DNA of 64,000 nucleotides from Streptomyces geranii (lineage in GTDB: Bacteria > Actinomycetota > Actinomycetes > Streptomycetales > Streptomycetaceae): assembly GCF_002954775.1 (NCBI RefSeq), contig NZ_PJME01000036.1, positions 1 to 64,000 of the forward strand. The letters are read 5' to 3'. Of this stretch, positions 7,167-15,631 are shown one piece after another. The translations under genes and the position numbers were made by a program. Numbering within the stretch: position 1 is the first letter of the stretch; the number at the start of each line of letters is the position of its first letter. Under the pieces are notes generated by a model. The model did no database searches, was not told where the DNA came from, and saw only the letters and a list, made by a program, of their open reading frames with translations.

Positions 7167-8995
7167 CTGACTCCTCCAGTGGGTGTGTCCGGGCCCGGGC
7201 CGGGCTGGACTCCGGGTTGCTGAGTGTGGGGCGCTGGGGCGGGCTGCAGGCGGGGTCCGTGGGCGGCGGCGCGTTCCCGCATGCCGTCCCGGAGCTTGGC
7301 GGCCATCTGGGCAGCGACGGCCTCGATCACCCGGCGGCTCTCCTCCATCGTGGCGAGGTCGGTCATCTGCTCCTGGTCCCGGACCTCCTTGCGGATAGCG
7401 CGTTGGGCACGGGCTTCTCCCCGGTCCCGCATCGAGCGCAGCGGAGCTCCGGCGGCCACGGCGACGGTGTGCGGCAGGGAGCGGGAGCCGAGCCGGTGCG
7501 AGCGGCGCACCGCGTTCACGCGGGCGGTCAGGGCGCCGGCGGCGAGGCGGGCCTTGTCGTAGCGGGACGCCGACCGGGCGCGGGTCAGCGGGCGGATCAC
7601 GGCCTGGTCCTCGAAGTCGTTCGGGTACAGGGCGCGCAGATCGGCGGTCATCATCGTCTGACCGGCCGGGCGGGTGTAGTCGTCGACGGCCGTCTGCACG
7701 ATGTGTTCGTCCAGGCCGGGCTCGTGGGGCCGGCCGCGCAGGATGTGGGCGAGGTGGCGCCGGGCTTCGGCGAGCAGGTGATGGCGCTTGAACGCGCCGC
7801 GCATCACGTACACCACGGCGGTGATGTCCACGGCCGCCAGCGCGATGTCGACCACCGGCCGCACCCGCGCCCACACCGCCACGGCCGCCGCCCGCACCCG
7901 CTCCGCCAGCCGGTACACCGTGCAGGCGCCGAACGCCCGGATCGCCGACTGCCGCCAGCCGTCGCGCAGCTCGGACAGCGACCGCGGCACCTTGCGCTTC
8001 GGTGGGCGGGTCCGGTCGGCGGCCTGCCGGTCCAGCGCTTTGGCGACCCGCTCCCCCGGCGGGTGCCCGTGCGTCTCTTCGTAGTCGGCGATGAGGATGG
8101 GCAGCGCGTCCGCGATCTGCTGACGGCGGGTCGACTGCCAGCCGATGAGCCGCTGGTCGATCCCTGCGATCTCAAGGACCGGCCTCCTGCCGGGCGTCAC
8201 CTCGCGCGGCTCCCACGCCCACCCGAGCCGGGCGGACACCTCCTCCATGAAGTAGAGGGTGAAGAGAGTGTCGGCCGCGACGATGTGCTCCAGCATCGAG
8301 TCCGCGGAGAAGTTGCCCCACGTCCCCTTGCCGTCCGGGCGCTGGGCACGGATGGAAATCACCGCATGATCGTGAAGCAACGGTTTTGCGGCTCTGGACT
8401 CGTAGTGCCGGAACACCGCGACGATCAGCCCGTCCTTCACCGGGCGGCGGTGCTTGCCGCCGCTCCCCCAGCGGATCTCCGCGACCGCCTTCTCCACCCA
8501 CGCCAGCGTCTTGTCCCGGGCGATGTCCTCGCACAGCTCCAGCACCCGGCGGGTGGCGTCGTCCATCAGCGCCCACGCGATCTGAGCGGTCGACGGCGCC
8601 CGGAACGTCAGATCCATGGCCAGCCAGGGCGACCGTTCCTTCGCGTTCTCGGTCTCCGGCGACTTGTTGTGCTCGATGGGCCTGCCCAGCACCGTCGCCC
8701 GCCGCGCCTGCGCCGGGCTCTTGCCCGCGTCCAGGAGCTCGCGCTCGATCCGGTCGGCGTCCGGGTGCCGGCCCTCCCCCAGGAGCAGTTCGGCCTGCCG
8801 CTCGGTCACCACGTCCCCGGCCGCGAGACCTAGCGCGGCCAGACCCTGGCCCTTCCAGATCCCGGGCGGGACACCCGCTTCGTCCTGGGCGTCGCGCAGC
8901 GGCTTGCCCGCCGGGCGGTGGCCGTCGCCGACCATCACGCCGTTGCAGTAGTACGGCCACCCGCCCGGGCCGATCTTCGCTTCGCTGATTGTCAC
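7163..8995 (-). CDS. MobF-family (TrwC-like) conjugative relaxase
   Basis: 610 aa from a GTG at 8995. The relaxase domain fills the first 300 residues. Paired tyrosines at Y15-Y16 (GWPYYCNG) are candidate nicking residues. GIWKGQGLAALGL follows, and the metal-binding histidines read as H197, H208 and H210 (LLHDHAVISI). This is the MobF motif III layout. The helicase domain of enterobacterial TrwC/TraI is missing, as in many actinobacterial relaxases. The C-terminal half holds the helical module duplicated at 3595-4248. The protein would nick one strand at oriT and pilot it during transfer. The ribosome site is weak. Confidence 0.8.
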   Translation of the reverse strand: MTISEAKIGPGGWPYYCNGVMVGDGHRPAGKPLRDAQDEAGVPPGIWKGQGLAALGLAAGDVVTERQAELLLGEGRHPDADRIERELLDAGKSPAQARRATVLGRPIEHNKSPETENAKERSPWLAMDLTFRAPSTAQIAWALMDDATRRVLELCEDIARDKTLAWVEKAVAEIRWGSGGKHRRPVKDGLIVAVFRHYESRAAKPLLHDHAVISIRAQRPDGKGTWGNFSADSMLEHIVAADTLFTLYFMEEVSARLGWAWEPREVTPGRRPVLEIAGIDQRLIGWQSTRRQQIADALPILIADYEETHGHPPGERVAKALDRQAADRTRPPKRKVPRSLSELRDGWRQSAIRAFGACTVYRLAERVRAAAVAVWARVRPVVDIALAAVDITAVVYVMRGAFKRHHLLAEARRHLAHILRGRPHEPGLDEHIVQTAVDDYTRPAGQTMMTADLRALYPNDFEDQAVIRPLTRARSASRYDKARLAAGALTARVNAVRRSHRLGSRSLPHTVAVAAGAPLRSMRDRGEARAQRAIRKEVRDQEQMTDLATMEESRRVIEAVAAQMAAKLRDGMRERAAAHGPRLQPAPAPHTQQPGVQPGPGPDTPTGGVR

Positions 8996-9022
8996 CCGGT
9001 CATGGAAACCCGCCCGTGACCT

Positions 9023-9053
9023 GCGGGAAAGCGTGATCCCGGGTGCTTCCCGC
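9023..9053. other. Candidate oriT inverted repeat
   Basis: GCGGGAAAGC and GCTTCCCGC form an almost perfect inverted repeat with a 12-nt spacer, 28 nt upstream of the relaxase start. MobF relaxases usually recognise an inverted repeat next to the nick site, and oriT is often beside the relaxase gene. Position and symmetry are the only evidence here. Confidence 0.35.
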
Positions 9054-9326
9054 CGGGCGGGAGGCCATCACCAAATCTTTTCCGTAGAGCCCGTCAGGCG
9101 GGCCGCCACGTCAGCCGCGGACGGTCCCCGGTCGCCGGAACGAGGTGATGCGAGCCCGCTACGGGGACGCCTACCGGCCTCGTGCGAATACTGCGGGACA
9201 GAGCAGCCACCCACAAGCAGCCGACTCACCGTCAACCAGTGCACACCCACGTACCGCTGTACCGGCTGCGAGGCCACCCGGTCACAGCAGCAGGCCGACT
9301 CGATGTGCACCTTCTACGAGACCTGA
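9033..9326 (+). CDS. Possible small zinc-ribbon protein
   Basis: This reading frame ends with a stretch containing CEYCG and, about 20 residues later, YRCTGCEA, a typical C-x2-C...C-x2-C zinc ribbon. The only start in frame is a GTG at 9033, which lies inside the candidate oriT repeat. The first 50 residues look non-coding. It may be a small gene with an unseen start or a remnant. The remainder of 8996-9539 shows no other gene and should hold the relaxase promoter. Confidence 0.3.
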   Translation: MIPGASRRAGGHHQIFSVEPVRRAATSAADGPRSPERGDASPLRGRLPASCEYCGTEQPPTSSRLTVNQCTPTYRCTGCEATRSQQQADSMCTFYET

Positions 9327-9539
9327 CCGGGCCGTGTCCATTCGCAGGAGACCCCTCGGCAAGCACCAACAAGGCCCGCAGCTACCCTCGAATCACCGTT
9401 AAAGAACGCCCGCTTCCATGGCTTGGTACTCGGGTCGCCCTACGGGAGTCCGGCTGGAGTGAGGGGTAGTCGAAGGTCGGTGACCGCGACGGGGCCGGTC
9501 CCCCTCTCTGAAGACCAGCCCCGCAGCGCGTTCGTGCAG

Positions 9540-10667
9540 TTACTTGGTGGCGGCCTGCTCGGCGAAGGGCTGCACGAGCTCAACCAGTCGGGCGGGGTCG
9601 CGTTCCAGTCCCTTGATACTCAAGAACCGGATCAGGTCGAAGAAGGCGTCGTCCGCCATCTTCGAGTCCAGGAGCATCGCGAGGGAGCCGGGCTCGTCGT
9701 ACGGCAGCCTGCGGACCGGCCGTTCCTTATCGGCACTGTTCTCAGCGGCGGCCGGTGCCGAGGAGTCTGCCCGGGGCTCCGGTACCGCCTGCGCGAGTGC
9801 TCGGTTGTCAGCGGTCTGCCCTGTCTGCTCACTCGATGGTGGGCCGTTCGGCTCGTCGTCTCCTATTACGTCGTAATAGTCATCGGAGTTCACGCTCTCC
9901 CGAGCCGCAGACTCAGTGCTTCTTCCCGGCTTCCTTGGGCCGCGCTCCTTCTTCAGTGCTTCCTTGCGGGCTCGTTCATCCTTCAGGTCTCTGAGCACTG
10001 TCTCCTGTTCTGCCGCCGGCTTGTTTCCCACGGCTCGCAACAGGTCGATGGGCTCTTCGCCGATCCTGGCCTGGAGTTCGGGTGTGAGATTGAGCAGAGC
10101 GAGGCGTTGTGAGACCCACCCCTGGGAGCGGTGGAGCCGCTTGGCCAGAGCGGTCTGGCTGCCGTGGATCGCCAAGAGGCGTTGGAGAGCTCGGGCTTCG
10201 TCGAGCTCTTCGAGGTCTTGGCGGTGGATGTTGGCAACGAGGGCGGATTCGAGAAGTTCCTCGGAAGTAGTGCCCTGGTCGTCGCTGACCATGATCTTGA
10301 CGGTGTCGAGCTGTGCTTCGCGGGCGGCGGCAAGGCGGCTGCTGCCGTCGACGACGACGTGGGTGGTGTCGGGTTCGAGGTCGCCCTCGCGCTCCGGGTT
10401 GGCCTTGATGTAGGCGTCACGGTTCATGACTGTGATTGCCTGCTTCTGGCCGTGGGTCGTCAGGCTGCCTGCGAGGTCGGTGAGGTCCCCGAGGACGGAG
10501 CGGGGGTTGTCAGGGTTGAGGCTGATGCGGTGGACCGGGAGTTCGGTCGGCGCGGCGACGCCTTCGGTGGGCACGCCGGTGGCTGCGGCGACTGCCTGGC
10601 GGCGCGCGCTGAGGGCCTGGCTCTGGCCGCCGAAGCGGCCAGCACCGAGCTGATCGGCCTTGCTCAT
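9540..10667 (-). CDS. parB: ParB-family partition protein
   Basis: 375 aa, ATG overlapping the parA stop as ATGA. The N-terminal ParB/Spo0J domain has LPVHRISLNPDNPR and the box DGSSRLAAAREAQ. The helix-turn-helix reads QTALAKRLHRSQGWVSQRLA (about residues 167-186). A charged linker leads to a C-terminal dimerisation-type helix. ParB binds centromere sites and works with ParA to segregate the plasmid. A 17-bp palindrome identical in its arms to one upstream of parA lies inside this gene at the codons for YYDVI. Chromosomal ParB is usually shorter, so a plasmid type is likely. Confidence 0.85.
   Translation of the reverse strand: MSKADQLGAGRFGGQSQALSARRQAVAAATGVPTEGVAAPTELPVHRISLNPDNPRSVLGDLTDLAGSLTTHGQKQAITVMNRDAYIKANPEREGDLEPDTTHVVVDGSSRLAAAREAQLDTVKIMVSDDQGTTSEELLESALVANIHRQDLEELDEARALQRLLAIHGSQTALAKRLHRSQGWVSQRLALLNLTPELQARIGEEPIDLLRAVGNKPAAEQETVLRDLKDERARKEALKKERGPRKPGRSTESAARESVNSDDYYDVIGDDEPNGPPSSEQTGQTADNRALAQAVPEPRADSSAPAAAENSADKERPVRRLPYDEPGSLAMLLDSKMADDAFFDLIRFLSIKGLERDPARLVELVQPFAEQAATK
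9863..9879. promoter_or_regulatory. Candidate parS site 1 (inside parB)
   Basis: CTATTACG-T-CGTAATAG is a perfect palindrome of two 8-bp arms around one base. It stands out in a GC-rich gene and falls in the linker part of parB. The same palindrome with C as the central base is at 12032-12048. Paired AT-rich palindromes within a parAB locus are what parS sites look like. Confidence 0.65.
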
Positions 10668-11932
10668 GAGATCTCCCGTGCAAGTGCGCGCATGCCGATC
10701 GCCTGCTGTGATTTGGGGGCGTAGGACAGCAGGGGCTGCTTCATCCGCACGGCCTCCTTCTGTTCCTTGAGGTCTCCGATGAGTCCGACGACCCGTGGAT
10801 CCTTTATGTCGACCCAGCCCTGAAGGGATGAGGTGGCGATGTAGCCGCGGCGGCCGTCGTAGAGGTTGACGACGATACCCAGGTAGTCGATGTCGATCTG
10901 GAGGTCGCCGCGCAGGTCGTCGATCTGGTTGGTGAGGAGTCCGTAGGCGTCGGCGGAGCTGTCTTCGGCCTGGACAACGATCAGGGCGCCGGACTGGCCG
11001 GGCTTTTCGCCGTCACGGCGGCGTCCGTAGTAGGCGGCAGCGTCCATGCTGAGGCCAAGGCTGGGAGGGCAGTCGACAAGGATGACGTCGTAGTCGGCCT
11101 CGAGCGGCGCGAGAGCGCGTTCCAGGGCGGCTTCACGGGCTCGCACGGCGGAGAGGCGCACGTCGAGCAGGAATGCGTCGTTGCAGGCGGGCAGGAGGTG
11201 GAGTCGGCCGCCGAAATTTTCGTCGTCGATGGAGACGATGAGGTCGCGGAGGTCTCCCTTGGGATCGCCTGCCATGTGGTTGGTGAGGCTGTCCCCGTTC
11301 ATCGGCAGGGGTACTGCGCCCAGCTGGTTGGTGAGGTGACACTGCGGGTCGAAGTCGACAAGCAGCACTCGCAATCCGGGGCCCGGGAGATTCTCGATGT
11401 CGAGAGGGTCGTCTCCACTCGGCATGGATTCATCGGCTCGGGTTTCGCTCGCGCGGAGAGCCTTGGTGAGCGCCTTGGCGACCCGTACCGCGTGCAGGGT
11501 GTTGGGGTCTTCGGCCAGTGCTTCGCCGGTGCCGGCGGTGATGGCTGTCTTTCCGACACCGCCCTTCTGGTTGCAGACGACCATGCGTCGGGTGATCGCC
11601 GGGCGCGCGACGTGCGGGGCGGGGTTGGCGTCGAGCCACAGCTGGACGGCCTGGGCCAAGCCTTGGATGAGGGAGACGTTCCGGTCTGCGGCGACGCTGC
11701 GGAATGTGTCCCACTGGCCGTCAGGCAGGAAGGTGGAGAAGGAGTCCGCGCCCGCGGTGTCGATGGTTGCGGGCGTGGCGGCCAGGTTGCACCAGTCGGT
11801 GATGCCCAGTTCAACGGCGACCTGGATCTCGATGCCGTGTTGGGCGGCCCTGACTTTGAGGTTCTGCCGGAGCCATCCCGGCAGCTTGGAGACGACCTTC
11901 TCGCGGTCGCCGGAGGTGGCTGGAGAACTCAT
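10664..11932 (-). CDS. parA: ParA-family partition ATPase
   Basis: 422 aa from the ATG at 11932, with AAGGTG six bases before it. An ATG at 11956 with AAGGA is also possible and would add eight residues. The N-terminal 110 residues are a plasmid-type extension, probably DNA-binding. The deviant Walker A motif is NQKGGVGKTAIT (about 121-132), followed by VLLVDFDPQCHLT and the Walker B-like VILVDCPPSLGL. It is longer than chromosomal Soj-type proteins (about 260-340 aa), as in type Ia partition systems that regulate their own operon. It is coupled to parB by ATGA. Confidence 0.85.
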   Translation of the reverse strand: MSSPATSGDREKVVSKLPGWLRQNLKVRAAQHGIEIQVAVELGITDWCNLAATPATIDTAGADSFSTFLPDGQWDTFRSVAADRNVSLIQGLAQAVQLWLDANPAPHVARPAITRRMVVCNQKGGVGKTAITAGTGEALAEDPNTLHAVRVAKALTKALRASETRADESMPSGDDPLDIENLPGPGLRVLLVDFDPQCHLTNQLGAVPLPMNGDSLTNHMAGDPKGDLRDLIVSIDDENFGGRLHLLPACNDAFLLDVRLSAVRAREAALERALAPLEADYDVILVDCPPSLGLSMDAAAYYGRRRDGEKPGQSGALIVVQAEDSSADAYGLLTNQIDDLRGDLQIDIDYLGIVVNLYDGRRGYIATSSLQGWVDIKDPRVVGLIGDLKEQKEAVRMKQPLLSYAPKSQQAIGMRALAREIS

Positions 11933-11944
11933 GGAGGACACCTT

Positions 11945-11983
11945 ACTAACGTCCATGATCCTTAGTCGCATCAACACGTTAGT
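11945..11983. promoter_or_regulatory. Inverted repeat at the parA start, likely operator
   Basis: ACTAACGT (11945-11952) and ACGTTAGT (11976-11983) are perfect inverted 8-mers separated by 23 bp, 12-51 bp upstream of the parA ATG at 11932. Binding there by ParA or ParB would block transcription. If the ATG at 11956 is used, the near arm lies inside the gene. Confidence 0.5.
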
Positions 11984-12031
11984 TATGGGAACTTGTTGAG
12001 GCGTCAGTCTCTCCGCGGGGGAGACCGCGAC

Positions 12032-12048
12032 CTATTACGCCGTAATAG
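12032..12048. promoter_or_regulatory. Candidate parS site 2 (upstream of parA)
   Basis: CTATTACG-C-CGTAATAG matches the site inside parB in both arms. It lies 100 bp upstream of parA in the divergent gap 11933-12238. No further copy was found in the window by eye. The same gap also holds two tandem copies of AAAGTCCGCC at 12147-12156 and 12159-12168, upstream of the plus-strand gene. Confidence 0.65.
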
Positions 12049-12238
12049 CTGTGACGCCAGCGCGTCTCGGTTGCCTGGCCGATGTGCAGCGGTCGCCTCG
12101 GGAGGCCGCAGTCGGATCAGGGCGTGGCGTAGAGCAGGATCCCCGGAAAGTCCGCCAGAAAGTCCGCCTATCCACCTGCCTGCAGGGAGTGTTGGCGGCA
12201 CAGTGTGATCACGGCGGTGTCCCAGCAAAGGGGATCGG

Positions 12239-13054
12239 ATGACACTCGACTCGAATCTTGTGGACGACCTTGAGTCCGCGATCGGCCACTACGTGACGGC
12301 CGTTGCCGTGAAGCTCTTAGCCGAGGGGCTTCCGGTGAAGTCCATTCACGCGTACGGCCACTACGACGACACGACTCAGCAGGAGAGCGACGACGTCGAA
12401 GGGGGAATCGACTTCGGTTCCGCGTTCCAGCAGAGTGTCTTTCCTGGTGGCGAGGCAGGACTCCACTGGGCAGGCGCATCGGGCTGGTGCCTCTTCCTCA
12501 TCCCGAACAGCGGTGGCGGGCTGTATGGCGGAGCGCGCTGGCTTGGCGCGGGACTGCTGCCTTCCCCCGAGCGGGTGGCCGCGTTCGTCTCCTCCGCGCA
12601 GTTGGACGCCCGCAGTGCCGGCAGTGCCGAGCGGCCCTTCTACCGCACCCCTCGGGAGAACCTCCCCGAGCTGTTGAAACGGCTGGAGGCATTCGCCCCC
12701 GAAGACGAGCTCCGCGAGCACGACTACGAGTACCGCTTCAGGTCGTTGCAGGGCCAGGCGTACCGGCAGCGCGTGATCGATGCCCTGGTGTCCGGGGAAG
12801 ACGCGATCGTCGATCTGCCGATCCGGCGCAGCGAGTTGCAGGCCGTGCTCCACTTGCTGGACTACGCCGAAGCAGCCGACTCCACCACGAGAGGCCCGGA
12901 GGACTTCGTGGCCCCCGTCGCTGCCGACCTCACCCAGCGGATCGGGCGCGACTACGGCAGCGTGCAGGCGCACCAGCAAGCTCTGGAGCATGCCCAGGAG
13001 GTACAGCGGGCGATCGAGGAATACCGAAGCAGGAAGGAACTGGAAGAGGAGTAG
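12239..13054 (+). CDS. Hypothetical protein, DUF6292-like
   Basis: 271 aa, divergent from parA. The first 115 residues form a compact alpha/beta domain (AIGHYVTAVAVKLLAEGLPV ... GGLYGGARWLGAGLLPSPERVAAFV). This pattern reminds me of DUF6292 proteins of Streptomyces plasmids. The C-terminal part is helical (SELQAVLHLLDYAEAA; QQALEHAQEVQRAIEEYRS) and highly charged, probably coiled coil. It is the only plus-strand gene between 9.4 and 29 kb. Function is unknown; its position suggests a link to plasmid maintenance. Confidence 0.6.
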   Translation: MTLDSNLVDDLESAIGHYVTAVAVKLLAEGLPVKSIHAYGHYDDTTQQESDDVEGGIDFGSAFQQSVFPGGEAGLHWAGASGWCLFLIPNSGGGLYGGARWLGAGLLPSPERVAAFVSSAQLDARSAGSAERPFYRTPRENLPELLKRLEAFAPEDELREHDYEYRFRSLQGQAYRQRVIDALVSGEDAIVDLPIRRSELQAVLHLLDYAEAADSTTRGPEDFVAPVAADLTQRIGRDYGSVQAHQQALEHAQEVQRAIEEYRSRKELEEE

Positions 13055-13082
13055 CGCCGCCCGGGGATGCCCCTGGAAACAC

Positions 13083-13130
13083 AAAGAGGCCTTGTCCCAC
13101 CCGGAGTTCCGGGTGGGACAAGGCCTCTTT
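13083..13130. terminator. Perfect bidirectional terminator
   Basis: Two 22-bp arms that are exact reverse complements (left arm begins AAAGAGGCCTTGTCCC) flank the loop AGTT. The stem ends in A-run and T-run sides, so it works in either direction. It separates the plus-strand gene ending at 13054 from the end of the long minus-strand operon at 13146. Confidence 0.9.
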
Positions 13131-13145
13131 GCGCGCACCCGCCGT

Positions 13146-13853
13146 CTATCCGACCGTGTTCGTCTCGGCCGCCTTCTTCCGTGCTTCCAGCAGCCCTACT
13201 TCGGCGTGGCGCTGCTGGAGGTGTTCCTGGGCGATGGGATCGGTCAGGAGCGTCTTGACCAGGTCACTCTGGTACTCCATGCCGACGAAGACCCCCTTGT
13301 GGAAGCGGCAGGAGTCCTGACATTCGGCGCAGGCCTCGCAGTCCTCCCAGGACCGGTCGTCGTACGGTGCGGTTTCCGGGCCGGGACGTGCCTCGGGTGG
13401 CAGGCGGGTAAGGCTGTTGTCGCGGGTGAACAGGTCGTCCCGCCAGGTGTCGGGCAGGTCGGCGAGGTAGTCCGCGAGCGCGGCCGCGGTCTGGGGGTAG
13501 TGGCTGTAAAGGGAGGCCCACAGCCGGTGAGCCTCGGTGTCCGGGTCGAAGCGCGGCGGAACCTGGTCGGCGTCCCGGGCGTGCGCCTGGGTCTTCTTGC
13601 GCCGCTCCTCCCAGGTGGTGGTGTCGATACCGGCCTCCACGGCCGCGCCCAGGATCTGGGTGTCATGGATGTACTCGGGGTTGAGCAGCTGCGCGGCAAG
13701 GTTCTCGGCTGCGGCGGGGTCTCGGCGGGCGAGCGCGGCGACGGCCTGGTCGGTGAGGTAGGCGTTGCGGCGGGTCCAGAAGTCGGCGTTGCAGTAGGCG
13801 CTGCCCAGCATCCGTAAGCGGAGCCGGGCGAGTTGAGTGGTGTGGTCGGTCAT
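13146..13853 (-). CDS. Hypothetical cysteine-cluster protein
   Basis: 235 aa from the ATG at 13853. It is mostly helical (AVAALARRDPAAAENLAAQL; HYPQTAAALADYLADLPD). Near residue 180 there is a dense cluster CEACAECQDSCRFH, which could bind zinc or an iron-sulfur cluster through C-x2-C-x2-C-x3-C. It is the last gene of the 13-29 kb block, just before the 22-bp terminator. I do not recognise the family. Confidence 0.6.
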   Translation of the reverse strand: MTDHTTQLARLRLRMLGSAYCNADFWTRRNAYLTDQAVAALARRDPAAAENLAAQLLNPEYIHDTQILGAAVEAGIDTTTWEERRKKTQAHARDADQVPPRFDPDTEAHRLWASLYSHYPQTAAALADYLADLPDTWRDDLFTRDNSLTRLPPEARPGPETAPYDDRSWEDCEACAECQDSCRFHKGVFVGMEYQSDLVKTLLTDPIAQEHLQQRHAEVGLLEARKKAAETNTVG

Positions 13854-13946
13854 GAAGGGCCCTTCGTGAGGGTGTTGGTGCTGGCGGTGCTGCGAGGCGG
13901 CCGGAGAGGTATCGACGGCTGGCCCGCAGGTTGGGGCGGGGTGGTT

Positions 13947-13972
13947 CCGTGCCCGCATGGTGGCGGGCACGG
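13947..13972 (-). terminator. Intergenic stem-loop
   Basis: CCGTGCCCGC / GCGGGCACGG form a perfect 10-bp stem with a 6-nt loop in the gap between two operon genes. It could be an attenuator or a processing or stabilising hairpin, because transcription must pass it to reach the last gene of the block. Confidence 0.5.
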
Positions 13973-13989
13973 CGCTCCGGTGATGGCTG

Positions 13990-14388
13990 CTACTTGGTGG
14001 TGGTGGCTGTGTGTGCGGTGGAGGCGAGGAAGGCGGCCAGGGCGCGGGGCTGGTCGGTGGCTTCGAGCGTCCACAGCCGGATGGGCGTCTGGTCGACGGT
14101 CGTGTCGATGAACGTCATCCGCCACCACAGCCACTCGGGCAGGCCGGTCTGCTGGTGGGGCTCGGTGGTGCCGTAGCCGCTGGCGCCCGTGGTGCGTGCG
14201 GTGGTGTTCAGGGCCTGCGCCCAGGACCGCAGGGCGGGCTTGTCCTCGACCTGGATCAGGGCGGCCGGTCCGAGGCCGCGCACATGCGCGACGTCCACCG
14301 ACGTGGCGGGGAGGTCGGGGTGCGCGGCGAGCAGGGCGTCGGCCGCCTTGGAGGCCAAGGTGTGAGGGCTCGGGTGGGGGATGGTCAT
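13990..14388 (-). CDS. Hypothetical protein
   Basis: 132 aa, ATG overlapping the upstream stop as ATGA. The N-terminal helix (ASKAADALLAAHPDL) is followed by an alpha/beta stretch with two tryptophan clusters (PEWLWWRMTFIDTT; PIRLWTLEAT). It has no membrane segments or cysteines and no known family. Tight coupling with its neighbours implies it is translated with them. Confidence 0.6.
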   Translation of the reverse strand: MTIPHPSPHTLASKAADALLAAHPDLPATSVDVAHVRGLGPAALIQVEDKPALRSWAQALNTTARTTGASGYGTTEPHQQTGLPEWLWWRMTFIDTTVDQTPIRLWTLEATDQPRALAAFLASTAHTATTTK

Positions 14389-14624
14389 GGGTTCCTCGGG
14401 TGGGGGCTGTCGGTCGGAGCGCTGCGGGTGAGGCCTCGGAACGGCCTGACGACGATCGATCCGTCAGCACGGCGGATCGCCACGTTGCGCGGCCCGGCGG
14501 CGGGTCGCCGACCGGGCCACTGGAAGTGCAGCCAGTCGCCGGTGACGTCGGGAACACGGCGGGCGCAGTACGCGATGAGCACGGTGACGGGCTGGCCGCG
14601 CTCGAGGTACACCCGGCCGGTCAT
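14385..14624 (-). CDS. Small hypothetical protein
   Basis: 79 aa from the ATG at 14624, five bases after the stop of the DUF5131 gene. The sequence is beta-rich (GRVYLERGQPVTVLIAYC ... WLHFQWPG ... RNVAIRRADGSIVVRPFRGL) and looks like a small SH3- or Tudor-like barrel. Co-translation with the DUF5131 gene makes it a candidate accessory subunit. No family is recognised. Confidence 0.6.
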   Translation of the reverse strand: MTGRVYLERGQPVTVLIAYCARRVPDVTGDWLHFQWPGRRPAAGPRNVAIRRADGSIVVRPFRGLTRSAPTDSPHPRNP

Positions 14625-14629
14625 GCCGC

Positions 14630-15631
14630 TCACCGGGCCGGGATGGCGTCGTGGTGGCGGCCGTCCAGGAGTCGTCCGGCCTGGGTCTTGCCCACGCGGC
14701 GCATGCGGACCGCGTCGTGCGGGGCGGGTGCTTCCCGCTCCGTCCAGTTCCGGCCCTGGGTGTCGATGAGGGCGAGGCGTCCGTGGTCGTGTCCGTGGTC
14801 CTCGGGTGCGAACTGCCCCCACTGTTTGAGGAAGAACGGCACTCCGGCCCATGCGCACTGATCACGCAGGTGGCGGGCCCACTGTGGGTGCATGGGGCGG
14901 GCCCGGGGCCCGCTCTCTCCTCCCGCGATGACCCAGTCGATGCCGTGGAGGCCGTTCTCGCAGCATCCGGCGGCGTGGACGTAGGAGGTGGTGAGACCGT
15001 GACCGCGTTCGCTGCCCATGGTGATGACGGCCCGTTTGAGGTTGACGGGTCCCAGCAGGGGTTCGCAGGAGAGGAACCGTACGGCGGCCGGGGTGCCCAG
15101 CAGGGCCGGGATGCGGATGTCGGCCCACTTCTGGTCTTCGACCGAGACGCCCAGCCACACGTTGGGCAGCGGCTGTCCGCCCAGCATCGCGCCGACAGCG
15201 AGCCAGTCCTGCTGACAGCCGGAGAGGTGCTCCCGGCCCTGCTCCGCCACGAGATGCCAGAACGCCGGGCCAGACAGCAGCGTCTTCATGCGGCCGTGCC
15301 GCTTCGTGAGGACCTGGTAGGTGTGCTGCGGGGTGAGCGCCATGACGGCGAACACCTGGGCGATGTAGTGGTCGGGGATGTCGGTGTGGAACAGGTCGGA
15401 CATGCTGTCGAGGAAGACGCGGCGCGGGGTGCGCCACGTCATCGGCAGCCGCAGCCGGTCCGGCCGCAGCGTGATGTCGAAGCCGTTCTCGAAGTGGTGG
15501 CCGGCGGTGCCGCGCCACCGTTCGGCGAAGGTTTCCGCGTAGCAGTTCGTGCAGCCGTCGGAGATCTTCGTACAGCCGGTGACCGGGTTCCAGGTGCTGT
15601 CGGTCCATTCGATCGACGTGCTGTCAGCCAC
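14630..15631 (-). CDS. Three-Cys-motif DUF5131 (phage Gp37/Gp68-like) protein 1
   Basis: 333 aa. The family signature is clear: IEWTDSTWNPVTGC, then Cys20, Cys27 and Cys30 in GCTKISDGCTNCYA, followed by RVFLDSMSDLFH, HTYQVLTKR, NVWLGVSVE, VRFLSCEPLLGP and DWVIAGGESGP. DUF5131 (PF07505) proteins resemble radical-SAM TIM barrels with a three-Cys cluster site, and the family often pairs with TcmP. No TcmP gene is adjacent here. Instead it overlaps a deoxyribosyltransferase-like gene by 8 nt, with a sliding clamp next. Its substrate is unknown; modification of a base, nucleotide or nucleic acid is inference. Confidence 0.85.
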   Translation of the reverse strand: MADSTSIEWTDSTWNPVTGCTKISDGCTNCYAETFAERWRGTAGHHFENGFDITLRPDRLRLPMTWRTPRRVFLDSMSDLFHTDIPDHYIAQVFAVMALTPQHTYQVLTKRHGRMKTLLSGPAFWHLVAEQGREHLSGCQQDWLAVGAMLGGQPLPNVWLGVSVEDQKWADIRIPALLGTPAAVRFLSCEPLLGPVNLKRAVITMGSERGHGLTTSYVHAAGCCENGLHGIDWVIAGGESGPRARPMHPQWARHLRDQCAWAGVPFFLKQWGQFAPEDHGHDHGRLALIDTQGRNWTEREAPAPHDAVRMRRVGKTQAGRLLDGRHHDAIPAR

